DNA of 64,000 nt from Hyalangium gracile (GTDB taxonomy: Bacteria > Myxococcota > Myxococcia > Myxococcales > Myxococcaceae), in NCBI RefSeq assembly GCF_020103725.1, contig NZ_JAHXBG010000017.1:177441-241440 (forward strand). The letters are read 5' to 3'. Both the position numbers and the translations under genes were made by a program. The notes under the pieces are model-generated. The model worked only from the letters and a program-made list of their open reading frames with translations. It did no database searches and was not told the origin of the DNA. Within the stretch, counting starts at the first letter, position 1; each line of letters opens with the position of its first letter. Positions 9,201 through 17,319 of the stretch are shown here, one piece after another.

Positions 9201-12200
9201 ACTGGCACCACCTACTCGGATGACCTGAACCTGACCAACGGCACCCGGTACTACTACGTGGTGCGCGCCACCGAGCAGGGTAGCGCCACCACCGAGGAGA
9301 CCAACACCGTCGAGAGGTCCGCCGTCCCCACGGGCACGGTGTCTCCGGGTGTCCGCTACTTCGACGACCTGGACGCCAACCGCCCGGCGAACGCGGCCTC
9401 GTACTGGATCGCGACGCCCACGAATGCGAGCAACATCGTGACGGGCTGCCACTACCAGTCCGCCACCCGGGCGTACCGCATGGGCCCGACCAGCACCGTC
9501 TGCACCGCGCAGTACGCCACCGGCTTGCAGGCCACCCTGTCGCTGGGCGGCAACGGCACCACCTCGGGCATCAACGGCTTCACCCTGCCGGCGAGCACCC
9601 TCGGTCCGCAGATGACGTTCAACCTCTGGTACCAGTTCGAGTCGCTCTACGATGGTGCCTGGCTCGTCTACAGCACCACGAGCGCCACCGGTCCGTGGAC
9701 CAACGTGGGCGACGCGGTGTCCACGACGGCGCCCTACATCTCGGCTGGTGGCTACGACGGCGTGCTCGACGGCAGCAGCCCGGCCGTCCGGATCTGGACG
9801 GGCGCGAACTCCGGAGCCAACGGCTCCCTCAAGCCGGTCACCGTCAACCTGAGCTCGCTGGCCGGCCAGAAGGTGTGGTTCGGCTTCAAGCTCAGCAGCG
9901 ACGTCTCCGTCACGGGGGAGGGCATCTATATCGACGATGTCCGCATCACCGCGGACGCGTATGGGACGTGCTCCACGCGGACGCCTCCGGCGGGCGCGCC
10001 CGAGACGTACCGGGTGAGCGGACTGCCCGCCACCGTCCAGGCGGGCGCGGCGACCAGCTTCACCGTGACCGCGGTGGACGCGGCGGGCAGCACGGCCACC
10101 AGCTACAGCGGCACGGCGACCCTCACCAGCACGGATCCGCAGGCGGTGCTCCCGGCCACCCTGAGCTTCACCGCGGGCGTGGCGACCGGCTCGGTCACCT
10201 TCCGCACCCTGGGCTCGCAGACGCTCACCGCGACGGACACGACGCTGACGGGCAGCGCCAGCACCTCCGTCACGGCGGGCGCGGCGACCGCGCTGACCTT
10301 CACCGTGCAGCCCGCCAACACCGTGGCGGGTGTCTCCATCGCTCCGGCGGTGAGGGTGGGGCTGGTGGATGCGTTCGGTAACTCCGTCACGACGGGGACG
10401 AACAGCGTCACCCTGGCGCTGGGCAACAACCCGAGCGGGGGCACGCTGACGGGCACCACCACGGCGACGATGAGCGCGGGCGTGGCCACCTTCAGCAACC
10501 TGTCCCTCTCCAAGGCGGGCACCGGCTACACGCTGGTGGCCACCGCCACGGGGCTCACCAGTGCCACCAGCCAGGCCTTCGACATCACTCCGGCCGCGGC
10601 GGCGAAGCTCGCCTTCGTCACCCAGCCTCCCAACGGGTACGAGGGGCTGCCCCTCAACCCGGCGGTGCAGGTGGCCATCCAGGACGCGTTCGGCAACGCG
10701 ACGACGTCCACGGCCAACGTCACGGTCGCGCTGGGCAACAACCCGACCAGTGCCGTGCTGGCCGGTACCACCACGGTGGCGGCCGTCAACGGCGTCGCGA
10801 CGTTCAGCACCCTGTCCGTCAACAAGACCGGCACGGGCTACACGCTGAATGTGACTTCGACGGGGCTCACCAGTGCCACCAGTTCGGCGTTCAACATCGC
10901 CGGCAGCGTGGGCCTGCCGTACCGGGTGGGCATCACCCGGCAGCCGAGCAACACCGTCGCGGGAGCCGTCATCGCTCCGTCCGTCCAGGTGGCCATCTAC
11001 GACCAGTCGGGTGCGGTGGTGGCGGGGGCGACCAACGCCATCGCCCTCTCGCTGGGCAGCAACCCGAGCGGCGGCACGCTGTCGGGCACCACCGTCGTCA
11101 ACGCGGTGAACGGCGTGGCGACCTTCGACACGCTGTCGGTGGACCGGGCCGGCCGCAACTACACGCTGGTGGCGGGCAGCAGCGGGCTCTACGCGGACGT
11201 GAGCGTGGTGTTCGATGTGGGCGTGGGCGCTCCGGCGCAGCTTGCCTTCACGGCCTCCCCCACGGGCAACGTGGGCTCGGGCTCGGCCTTCACGGTGAAG
11301 GTCGCGGTGCGGGATGCCGGCGGCAACCTCGTCACCGGGGCGACGGCTCCGGTGTCGCTGACGCTCACCAGCGCGACGGGCGCCACCCTGAGCGGCACGA
11401 CGGTGGCGACGCCCGTCAACGGCGTGGCGACCTTCACGGGCCTCTCCGTGGACAAGGCGGGCTCTGGCTACGTGCTCGGGGCGAGCGCCACGGGCCTGCT
11501 CTCCGCGACGTCTCCGGCCTTCGGTGTGGAGCCGGGCGCCCCGGCGGCGCTGGCCTTCGCCACCGAGCCGAGCAATACCCCCTCGGGTGCGGCCATCACC
11601 CCCGCGGTTCGCGTGGAGGTGAAGGATGCCCAGGGCAACACGGTGACGTCGTCCGGCGCGCTCGTCACGCTGGCGCTCGGCACCAACCCGTCGGGCGGCA
11701 CGCTGGGTGGCACGAAGGCGGCGGTGGCCATCAACGGCGTGGCCACCTTCGCGGACCTCACGGTGGACAAGGCCGGCACGGGCTACAGCCTGCGGGCCAG
11801 CTCCGGTGCGTTCACCGCCACCAGCGCCAGCTTCAATGTGGCGACGGGTCCGGCGGCGCGGCTGGTCTTCAGCGCGGCTCCGGCCAACGCGGCGGCGGGT
11901 GCGGTGCTGGGCCCCGTCACGGTGCGCATCGAGGACTCGGCGGGCAACGTGAGCACGGGCTCGACGGCGCAGGTGACGCTCACCCTGGGCGGTCCCGCGG
12001 GCGGCACGCTGGGGGGCACCACCACGGTGGCGGCCGTCAACGGCGTGGCCACCTTCGGTGACCTCTTCATCCAGAAGGCGGCCACTGGCTACACGGTGAC
12101 GGCGGGCTCCACGGGCCTGACGAGCATCACCAGCGGGGCCTTCGACATCGCCCCCGCGGCGGCTGCGAAGCTGGCCTTCAGCGCGCAGCCGAGCAACACG

Positions 12201-14726
12201 GCGGCGGGTGCCACCATCGCTCCGGCGGTGAAGGTCTCCATCCTGGATGCCTTCGGCAACCTCGTCCCGAGCGCCACCTCCAGCGTCACCCTGGCGCTCG
12301 AGGCCAACCCGTCGGGCGGCACGCTGAGCGGCACCACCACGGCGGCGGCCGTCAACGGCGTGGCCACCTTCGCGAACCTCACGGTGGACAAGGCCGGCAC
12401 GGGCTACAGCCTGCGGGCCAGCTCCGGTGCGTTCACCGCCACCAGCGCCAGCTTCAATGTGGCGACGGGTCCGGCGGCGCGGCTGGTCTTCAGCGCGGCT
12501 CCGGCCAACGCGGCGGCGGGTGCGGTGCTGGGCCCCGTCACGGTGCGCATCGAGGACTCGGCGGGCAACGTGAGCACGGGCTCGACGGCGCAGGTGACGC
12601 TCACCCTGGGCGGTCCCGCGGGCGGCACGCTGGGGGGCACCACCACGGTGGCGGCCGTCAACGGCGTGGCCACCTTCGGTGACCTCTTCATCCAGAAGGC
12701 GGCCACTGGCTACACGGTGACGGCGGGCTCCACGGGCCTGACGAGCATCACCAGCGGGGCCTTCGACATCGCCCCCGCGGCGGCTGCGAAGCTGGCCTTC
12801 AGCGCGCAGCCGAGCAACACGGCGGCGGGTGCCACCATCGCTCCGGCGGTGAAGGTCTCCATCCTGGATGCCTTCGGCAACCTCGTCCCGAGCGCCACCT
12901 CCAGCGTCACCCTGGCGCTCGAGGCCAACCCGTCGGGTGGCACGCTGAGCGGCACCACCACGGCGGCGGCCGTCAACGGCGTGGCCACCTTCGACACCCT
13001 GTCGATCAGCCGCGCCGGCACGGGCTACCAGCTGACCGCGACGTCGGGCACGCTCACCAGCGCGACCAGCACGGCGTTCAATGCCCAGGCGGGCGTGGCG
13101 GCGCGGCTGGTGTTCACGATGGCTCCCTCCAGCACGACGGCGGGCGCCAACCTGGGCACCGTCTCCGTCGAGCTCCAGGACGCGCACGGCAACCGGGTGA
13201 GCTCCGCCAGCGGCATCACCCTGACGCTCCAGGGCGGCCAGGGGGGCACTCTGAGCGGCACCACCACGGTGGCGGCCAGCGGCGGCGTGGCGACCTTCAG
13301 CGACCTGTCCATCGCTCGCGCGGGGACGGGCTACCAGCTGAAGGCCCAGGCCAGCGGGGTGACGGAGGCCACCAGCGCGGCGTTCGACATCGCGCACGGT
13401 CCGGCGGCGGCGGTCGTCTTCACGGTGCAGCCGGGCTCCGCCCAGGCCGGTACGGCGATCAGCCCGGCGGTCCGGGTGGCTCTGCAGGACGCCTTCGGCA
13501 ACGTCGCGACCAACGCGACGGAGGCCATCACGGTGGCGCTCGGCAACAACCCGCGCAACGGCACGCTGTCGGGCACGAAGACGGTGAACGCCATCAACGG
13601 CGTGGCCACCTTCGCGGACCTGTCCATCAACCGCAAGGGCCAGGGCTACACGCTCCAGGCCACCGCGGGCGCGCTGCCGGCGGCGACGAGCGCGGCGTTC
13701 GACATCACCCAGGGCCGGGGCCCGAAGCTGGTGCTCCGCGCCACGCTGGCGCAGATGACGGCGGGCGACGCGCTGCCCTCCATCGAGGTGGAGCTGCAGG
13801 ACGAGCTGGGCAACGTGTTCACCGAGGCCACCACGAGCGTGACGCTGGGCCTGGGCGAGAACCCGACGGGCGCCCAGCTGCTGGGCACCCTCGCGGTGCC
13901 GGTGGTCAACGGCGTGGCGAAGTTCGACGGGCTGTCCGTGCGCAAGGTCGGCAACGGCTACACGCTGGTGGCCAGCGCGCCGGGCTTCGCGGGCGTGACG
14001 AGCCAGGCGTTCAGCGTCAAGCCGGGCGCGGCGGCCAGCTACACGCTGGCGCTTGCTCCGAGCGTGACGGCGGGCCAGGAGGCCTCGCTCTCGGCCACGG
14101 CCTATGACGCCTACGGCAACCAGGCCGCCAGCTACGGTGGCACGGTGAAGGTGACCAGCTCCGACACCGCGGCGTCCTTCGCCTCCACGGCGACGTTCGT
14201 CGAGGGCGTGCTGTCTGGCTTCAAGGTGACGTTCAAGTCCCCGGGCCTGCGCACGCTCACGGTGACGGACGCGGAGAACGCCAGCCTCACCGGCACCGCC
14301 CAGCTCAACGTCACGCCGTTCGCCCAGCCGACGGCGACGGTGACGGAGCCGGCCGGTGGCACCACCGTCTCCGGCCAGGTCAGCATCACCGTTACGGGCG
14401 CGGTGGCTTCTGGCACCACGCTGGCCCAGCTCTCCATCCTCGTGGATGGCGTGGTGGTCGCCAGCGGCACGGAGGCGACGCTGACCGGTACCTGGGACAG
14501 CACCAAGGCGCAGGACGACACGACCCACACCATCACCGCGCTCGTCATCGACGGGGCGGGCAACGTGGCGCACTCCGCTCCGGTGTCCTTCACCGTTCAC
14601 AACGGCGGCGGCGGCTGTGGCTGCGGCACCACCTCCGGTACGGACGCTGGCATCTACTTCGGTCTGCTCCTCCTGGCGCGGTACGTGCTCGGACGGCGCC
14701 GCGCGAAGGCGGCCGCGGCGGCCTAG
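6276..14726 (+). CDS. Giant subtilisin-like (S8) protease with Ig-like repeats, lipobox and MYXO-CTERM tail
   Basis: A 2816-residue exported protein. ATG 6276 gives a signal peptide ending in VAALAC (C32), which satisfies the lipobox rule; TTG 6258 is an in-frame alternative. After a long propeptide comes a peptidase S8 domain with the triad D330 (VTDSGLDNG), H375 (CDGHGNLNAHI) and S618 (SGTSHSTPAVAGG) and an oxyanion Asn in GNNGPGAN. Then follow a beta-rich C-terminal protease domain (about 690-815), two fibronectin-III-like domains (about 824-1015), a jelly-roll-like segment (about 1022-1235), about 14 Ig-like repeats of roughly 103 residues (about 1245-2690), an Ig-like domain, and from about 2777 a Gly/Cys stretch, a membrane helix and Arg-rich end: the MYXO-CTERM sorting signal cut by myxosortase. 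The protein is expected at the cell surface; substrates are unknown. Two repeats are duplicated almost perfectly. Confidence 0.88.
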   Translation: MTKSVTRPPPGGVLALSTRVLGAVWLVAALACEGPGSEPEQQPEALRTDGVTHKVQLSAEQARQLEQSGANIQLIADYDAFKLVEVDEKAMAALPEGAEPRDDLNVILLNAGTIDTASAHGKSLRAMKPQRFAGRRLHLVQFAGPIKPEWVQQLEATGVKLVTYIPNNAYLVYGDEAALNGLRKHVAASRTLQWNGDYLDDYKLDPSIHKLQTPTYAIQLVKDEEANGPTLELIRARQSRDGTIGEALGYVNVVAYLTLKDLQEIAQRPDVLSIQPRSEPRKYDERQNMIISGHVAGNSPTGPGWLAWLATKGFTQAQFTASGFGVDVTDSGLDNGTATPNHFGFYVGGDVSNASRIVYNRIEGTGSTAAGCDGHGNLNAHIVGGYTNKTGAPFTDAAGYAYGLGVAPFVKMGGSVIFGPDWTTPDYEDLQSRAYRDGMRISTNSWGYTSGNTYNIDCQQYDALVRDAQPTGSAVPAAGNQQMVIVFAAGNNGPGANSVAPPGTAKNVFTVGASENVQAFGGADACLVGDNGADSLNDIIDFSGRGPASDGRKKPDIVAPGTHVSGGVAQDATQRANPPANPLGKALACFDASGVCGGPSNNFFPLGQQWYSASSGTSHSTPAVAGGAALVRQYFINQGVAPPSAAMTKAYLMNTTRYLTGVDANDNLWSNKQGMGLMDLGMAFDGISRLLDDENPARLFTSTGQTHTFTGAISDPTKPFRVTLAWTDAPGSTTGSAWKNNLDLTVRIGTNTYKGNVFTGANSVTGGAADTQNNVESVFLPAGTTGNFSITVTAANINSDGVPGNASSLDQDFALVAYNSCNTLAPVPTGVGAAASGNNRIDLTWTASSGAVSYNIYRSTTAGGPYTQVATVTAPSYSDTTVSGGLTYYYVVRSVQCAESANSTEVSATATGACTLPPAFAGLTSVTNAGASTCANTLTWAAATPACGGTLSYSVYRGTTAGFTPSVDNRVAAGITGTTYSDDLNLTNGTRYYYVVRATEQGSATTEETNTVERSAVPTGTVSPGVRYFDDLDANRPANAASYWIATPTNASNIVTGCHYQSATRAYRMGPTSTVCTAQYATGLQATLSLGGNGTTSGINGFTLPASTLGPQMTFNLWYQFESLYDGAWLVYSTTSATGPWTNVGDAVSTTAPYISAGGYDGVLDGSSPAVRIWTGANSGANGSLKPVTVNLSSLAGQKVWFGFKLSSDVSVTGEGIYIDDVRITADAYGTCSTRTPPAGAPETYRVSGLPATVQAGAATSFTVTAVDAAGSTATSYSGTATLTSTDPQAVLPATLSFTAGVATGSVTFRTLGSQTLTATDTTLTGSASTSVTAGAATALTFTVQPANTVAGVSIAPAVRVGLVDAFGNSVTTGTNSVTLALGNNPSGGTLTGTTTATMSAGVATFSNLSLSKAGTGYTLVATATGLTSATSQAFDITPAAAAKLAFVTQPPNGYEGLPLNPAVQVAIQDAFGNATTSTANVTVALGNNPTSAVLAGTTTVAAVNGVATFSTLSVNKTGTGYTLNVTSTGLTSATSSAFNIAGSVGLPYRVGITRQPSNTVAGAVIAPSVQVAIYDQSGAVVAGATNAIALSLGSNPSGGTLSGTTVVNAVNGVATFDTLSVDRAGRNYTLVAGSSGLYADVSVVFDVGVGAPAQLAFTASPTGNVGSGSAFTVKVAVRDAGGNLVTGATAPVSLTLTSATGATLSGTTVATPVNGVATFTGLSVDKAGSGYVLGASATGLLSATSPAFGVEPGAPAALAFATEPSNTPSGAAITPAVRVEVKDAQGNTVTSSGALVTLALGTNPSGGTLGGTKAAVAINGVATFADLTVDKAGTGYSLRASSGAFTATSASFNVATGPAARLVFSAAPANAAAGAVLGPVTVRIEDSAGNVSTGSTAQVTLTLGGPAGGTLGGTTTVAAVNGVATFGDLFIQKAATGYTVTAGSTGLTSITSGAFDIAPAAAAKLAFSAQPSNTAAGATIAPAVKVSILDAFGNLVPSATSSVTLALEANPSGGTLSGTTTAAAVNGVATFANLTVDKAGTGYSLRASSGAFTATSASFNVATGPAARLVFSAAPANAAAGAVLGPVTVRIEDSAGNVSTGSTAQVTLTLGGPAGGTLGGTTTVAAVNGVATFGDLFIQKAATGYTVTAGSTGLTSITSGAFDIAPAAAAKLAFSAQPSNTAAGATIAPAVKVSILDAFGNLVPSATSSVTLALEANPSGGTLSGTTTAAAVNGVATFDTLSISRAGTGYQLTATSGTLTSATSTAFNAQAGVAARLVFTMAPSSTTAGANLGTVSVELQDAHGNRVSSASGITLTLQGGQGGTLSGTTTVAASGGVATFSDLSIARAGTGYQLKAQASGVTEATSAAFDIAHGPAAAVVFTVQPGSAQAGTAISPAVRVALQDAFGNVATNATEAITVALGNNPRNGTLSGTKTVNAINGVATFADLSINRKGQGYTLQATAGALPAATSAAFDITQGRGPKLVLRATLAQMTAGDALPSIEVELQDELGNVFTEATTSVTLGLGENPTGAQLLGTLAVPVVNGVAKFDGLSVRKVGNGYTLVASAPGFAGVTSQAFSVKPGAAASYTLALAPSVTAGQEASLSATAYDAYGNQAASYGGTVKVTSSDTAASFASTATFVEGVLSGFKVTFKSPGLRTLTVTDAENASLTGTAQLNVTPFAQPTATVTEPAGGTTVSGQVSITVTGAVASGTTLAQLSILVDGVVVASGTEATLTGTWDSTKAQDDTTHTITALVIDGAGNVAHSAPVSFTVHNGGGGCGCGTTSGTDAGIYFGLLLLARYVLGRRRAKAAAAA
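10009..14320 (+). repeat. About 14 Ig-like domain repeats within the giant protease
   Basis: Units of about 310 bp begin near 10009, 10294, 10603, 10918, 11239, 11548, 11860, 12170, 12481, 12791, 13108, 13417, 13727 and 14038. Each starts with a hydrophobic strand plus (A)xP (for example KLAFSAQPSNTAAGA), has a central SGGTLSGTT-like hairpin, then NGVATFxxLS and GTGYxLxA. This is the bacterial Ig-like/invasin-type fold, usually a spacer holding a catalytic domain away from the surface. Confidence 0.8.
11755..12993 (+). repeat. Near-identical 621-bp tandem duplication
   Basis: Positions 11755-12375 are repeated directly at 12376 onward, ending near 12993. I compared the copies and found one difference: C at 12317 versus T at 12938, a silent GGC/GGT change. 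The period is 207 codons, that is, two Ig-like domains, so the frame is kept. All the other repeats in the gene are much more diverged. Confidence 0.9.
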
Positions 14727-14825
14727 CGGTGGAGGCAGGGCCCCGGGCGCCTGAAGCGGGCGTCCCGGGGTCGAGCGGGCGGAGAAGGGCGTTCCGCCTG
14801 CTCACGTCGGAATCTGGCGGGAATG

Positions 14826-14862
14826 AACGCGCTGGCGCGGAGCTCTCCCGCCGGCGCGTTTT
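14826..14862 (+). terminator. Rho-independent-type terminator after the giant protease gene
   Basis: AACGCGCTGGCG (14826-14837) pairs with CGCCGGCGCGTT (14849-14860) over 12 bp with one G-T pair and an 11-base loop, followed by TTTTCC (from 14859). It is 100 bases after the protease stop and just before the end of the convergent minus-strand gene. A second, imperfect GC-rich hairpin lies at about 14739-14772. Confidence 0.65.
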
Positions 14863-14889
14863 CCTTGGGAGGGTCCTTCGAGGCGCGGG

Positions 14890-15543
14890 CTACTTGCCGA
14901 GCTCGTGGAGCTCTCCGGACATCGCCACGCGAGTTCCCCCCGGTGCCTCCCGAGCCAGGGTGAGCATGGCCCGAGCGACGGTGCGAGCCTCGATGGGACG
15001 CCCGCTGAAGGGGCGGAGCAGCGGACCGAGCGCCTTCGTCACCACCATGGCCGCACGCTCGCCAGGGCGGCTCTCGGCCCGCTCTCCGAGCAGCAGCGAG
15101 GGGCGAAGGAGGACGAGGGACTCGAAGCCCACGGCCTTCAGGTCCTCCTCCGCTTCACCCTTCACGCGGTTGTAGAAGATGCGCGAGCGCGGATTGGCCC
15201 CGAGCGCGGAGACGAGCAGGAAGCGCCGGGCCCCTGCCTTCCGAGCGGCCCGCGCGAAGGCCAGCACGGCGTCATGGTCCACGGCACGGAAGGCCTCCTG
15301 GCTGCCGGCCTTCTTGATGGTGGTGCCCAGGCAGCAGAAGGCATCGTCGGCCGAGGGGAGCGACTCGGCCTCCAGCCGGGCGAAGTCCACCGTGCGTTGA
15401 GAGAGCTTGGGGTGCTGCCTTGGCAGTGCGCGTCGGCCGAGTGAGCACACCTCCCGGTACTGAGGGCTCTGCAGCAGCTCCTCGAGAAGGAAGCCGCCGA
15501 CGAGTCCGCTTGCTCCAGCCACGAGTGCGCTGCGTGTCTCCAT
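14890..15543 (-). CDS. NAD(P)-binding short-chain-type oxidoreductase, HTATIP2/TIP30-like
   Basis: A 217-residue single-domain Rossmann protein. METRSALVAGASGLVGGFLL gives the glycine-rich nucleotide-binding turn at about residues 9-15; CCLGTTIKKAGS, FLLVSALGANP and the YNRVKGEAEEDLK helix follow. The SALGA and Y-x-x-x-K positions are those of the atypical SDR subgroup that includes HTATIP2/TIP30 and bacterial nucleoside-diphosphate-sugar epimerase-like proteins. The substrate cannot be told. The start is ATG at 15543; the frame continues upstream but without Rossmann-compatible sequence. It is a lone gene, convergent with the giant protease and divergent from the nuclease-like gene. Confidence 0.8.
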   Translation of the reverse strand: METRSALVAGASGLVGGFLLEELLQSPQYREVCSLGRRALPRQHPKLSQRTVDFARLEAESLPSADDAFCCLGTTIKKAGSQEAFRAVDHDAVLAFARAARKAGARRFLLVSALGANPRSRIFYNRVKGEAEEDLKAVGFESLVLLRPSLLLGERAESRPGERAAMVVTKALGPLLRPFSGRPIEARTVARAMLTLAREAPGGTRVAMSGELHELGK

Positions 15544-15802
15544 GGGTCCATACTCGCACGAACGCGGCGCGGAGGTGTCCCGCGTCTCGCGGGAGAGTGA
15601 CCCAGGAAAGCCAGGACAAGGATCCCCCCTGTCCCGGCCTGCCTCAGGGGAGACGCTGCAGCACACCGGTTGGGGGGGAGGGAGAGGCCCCCGTCACCGA
15701 TGCTGATCCAATGGTGTTGCCTGGATGCCCCCGGGCTCGGGGCGAGCTGGTATAGCTGCCCTACAGGATTGAACGGACCTCGTCGAGGCGTGGAGGCGCC
15801 GC

Positions 15803-16639
15803 ATGTCAGAGCCGAACTGGCGATTCCTCGAGGAGTTCAACCTGGAGCACAGGCGTCGGTCCGCCGCGGACTGGTCGGTGGTGGACGCGCTCCAGAGCGC
15901 CGCGCAGCGGATGATGGCGGAGGAGAGCAATCGCTTCGAGGAAGCGCTGGCCGAGTCCGCACCGCGGTGGGAGGTGCTGGGCGGCGATCCGCTCTCGAAC
16001 GATTGGTCTCGATTTCGTCCGCTCCGCCTCGGGCGTGAGGAGGACTGGTCCGACTGGTTGGCGCATCTGCTCGAGAGCTCGTCCACGGGCGCATTCGCGC
16101 GCTCACTGCTGCATCCATCCACTCGGGGGCAGGGCTCGGTGACGTCCTGGCAGGGACAGGCAGGGCGAGAACAGCCAACAAGCGGCGGTCACCGTACCGA
16201 TATCCGCTTCGAGCCCCAGGGGGTCTCGTTCCACGTCGAAGTGAAGGTGGGAGACAAGCAGTTCGAGAAGACGTTTCCAACAGCCGATCAGGTCGAGGCA
16301 GAAGGGAGCCAGCCGTGGGTCCACCTCATCCTTCTCCCAGAGGAGGATCTCGACGCATGGTTCGCATGCGAAGGCGAGAAGCCGAGGCGCATCAAGGTGG
16401 GGGTTCTCACATGGCGTGACGTCGCGCGGGCGCTGCGGGAGGCGTCAGGCGATGAGGCAGAGCCCCTCGCGTGGCGTGTCTGGGCCTGGTCGTTCTGTGG
16501 GGCGCTCGAGCAGCGCTTGCTGGGCCACCCCGTTGTTCTTCCCGACAAGAAAAGCCCGCGCATCCAGTCCATCGCCGATCTTGGAGGAGCGCTCTCGGTC
16601 ATTCGTCTCTTGAAGGAGGTGCGCCGTGGCAGCGAGTGA
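15803..16639 (+). CDS. Putative PD-(D/E)XK nuclease-superfamily protein
   Basis: A 278-residue soluble protein I do not recognise by name. The part worth reading is residues about 130-160, where HRTDIRFEPQ is followed by VSFHVEVKVGDKQFEKT: a D, then a strand carrying E-V-K, then a K/Q-rich helix. That is the spacing of the PD-(D/E)XK nuclease core, and the later GVLTWRDVARALRE block resembles the tail seen in stand-alone PD-(D/E)XK proteins. The N-terminal 110 residues are acidic and aromatic with no known domain. The ATG follows GTGGAGGCGC. Its 3' end overlaps the next gene by 14 bases, so the two are probably one unit. No methyltransferase or helicase is nearby. The nuclease assignment is by motif only. 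Confidence 0.55.
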   Translation: MSEPNWRFLEEFNLEHRRRSAADWSVVDALQSAAQRMMAEESNRFEEALAESAPRWEVLGGDPLSNDWSRFRPLRLGREEDWSDWLAHLLESSSTGAFARSLLHPSTRGQGSVTSWQGQAGREQPTSGGHRTDIRFEPQGVSFHVEVKVGDKQFEKTFPTADQVEAEGSQPWVHLILLPEEDLDAWFACEGEKPRRIKVGVLTWRDVARALREASGDEAEPLAWRVWAWSFCGALEQRLLGHPVVLPDKKSPRIQSIADLGGALSVIRLLKEVRRGSE

Positions 16640-17111
16640 AGCGGAGTTCCTGAAGGCCGGTGTCCACCGTTATGCAGAGGCCTGCGACACGATCCGCGCG
16701 TTCCAGGAGGCGCTGGCCGGACGGCTGATGGCCGTACTGAATGCGAAGACCTCATTTGGTGACTTCCAGCGCGATGTTCGTCTCCCCAAGCCACAAGACA
16801 AGGATCACACGCACTGGGGGCGCTGGATTGCGGCGACCGCCACTGGAACCGTGAACCGAAGAGCGCTGGAGGTTGAGATTGGCGTGTGGTGGTACGGGAG
16901 AGAAGGGTTGCCTCCCGTGATGTTCTACGTGTCCTCGACGGACGGGATGTTCCAGAAGCGGCCGGTCCCCTCCCTACCACCTCCCATCAGGGCGTATGAC
17001 GACTCCAAAAGGATCTACCTGTACGTCGAGCCCGGCGAGGAGTTCGACTTCGACCACGAGTTCGATCTCCTGATCCGCACGTTCGTCAGTTCCTGCGTCA
17101 AGACGGCTTGA
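16626..17111 (+). CDS. Unknown protein encoded in overlap with the nuclease-like gene
   Basis: A 161-residue protein without recognisable domain. It has an N-terminal helical part (EAEFLKAGVHRYAEACDTIR), a Trp-rich middle (HWGRWIAATA, then GVWWYGREG) and a C-terminal acidic strand-rich part (YLYVEPGEEFDFDHEFDLLI). No signal peptide or membrane segment. The GTG start at 16626 has an excellent Shine-Dalgarno sequence, AAGGAGGTG, a few bases upstream and lies inside the end of the preceding gene in another frame, which argues that it is a real, coupled gene. A role as partner, inhibitor or specificity subunit of the nuclease-like protein is possible but not shown. Confidence 0.65.
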   Translation: MAASEAEFLKAGVHRYAEACDTIRAFQEALAGRLMAVLNAKTSFGDFQRDVRLPKPQDKDHTHWGRWIAATATGTVNRRALEVEIGVWWYGREGLPPVMFYVSSTDGMFQKRPVPSLPPPIRAYDDSKRIYLYVEPGEEFDFDHEFDLLIRTFVSSCVKTA

Positions 17112-17319
17112 ATCCGGGGCGGAAGAGGTTCGTGACCTGGAGAAGGAACGGAAGTACGGCGCCTGTCGTTGAGCGTGTGGATGGGAAAAGGGTAGCACTC
17201 GGCCATCACCCATCGTTGCTGCTGCCGGAGATGAACGCAGCCCTTCCCTCGGACTGCCGCACGCGTTGTCAGAGTCCTCTGCTTGGATGGAGGGGCGTGC
17301 AACGCGAAGGGTGGCGGGG

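Noticed and set aside
10009..14320. Repeats that might be read as a CRISPR-like or mobile array
   Set aside because: They are in frame, about 310 bp long and code for Ig-like domains; there are no short identical repeats with unique spacers.
6285..14600. A 2771-codon open frame on the minus strand across the giant protease gene
   Set aside because: It is a shadow of the extreme third-position GC bias. Its translation is Arg/Gly/His/Ala-rich without any domain, while the plus frame has a signal, a catalytic triad and repeats.
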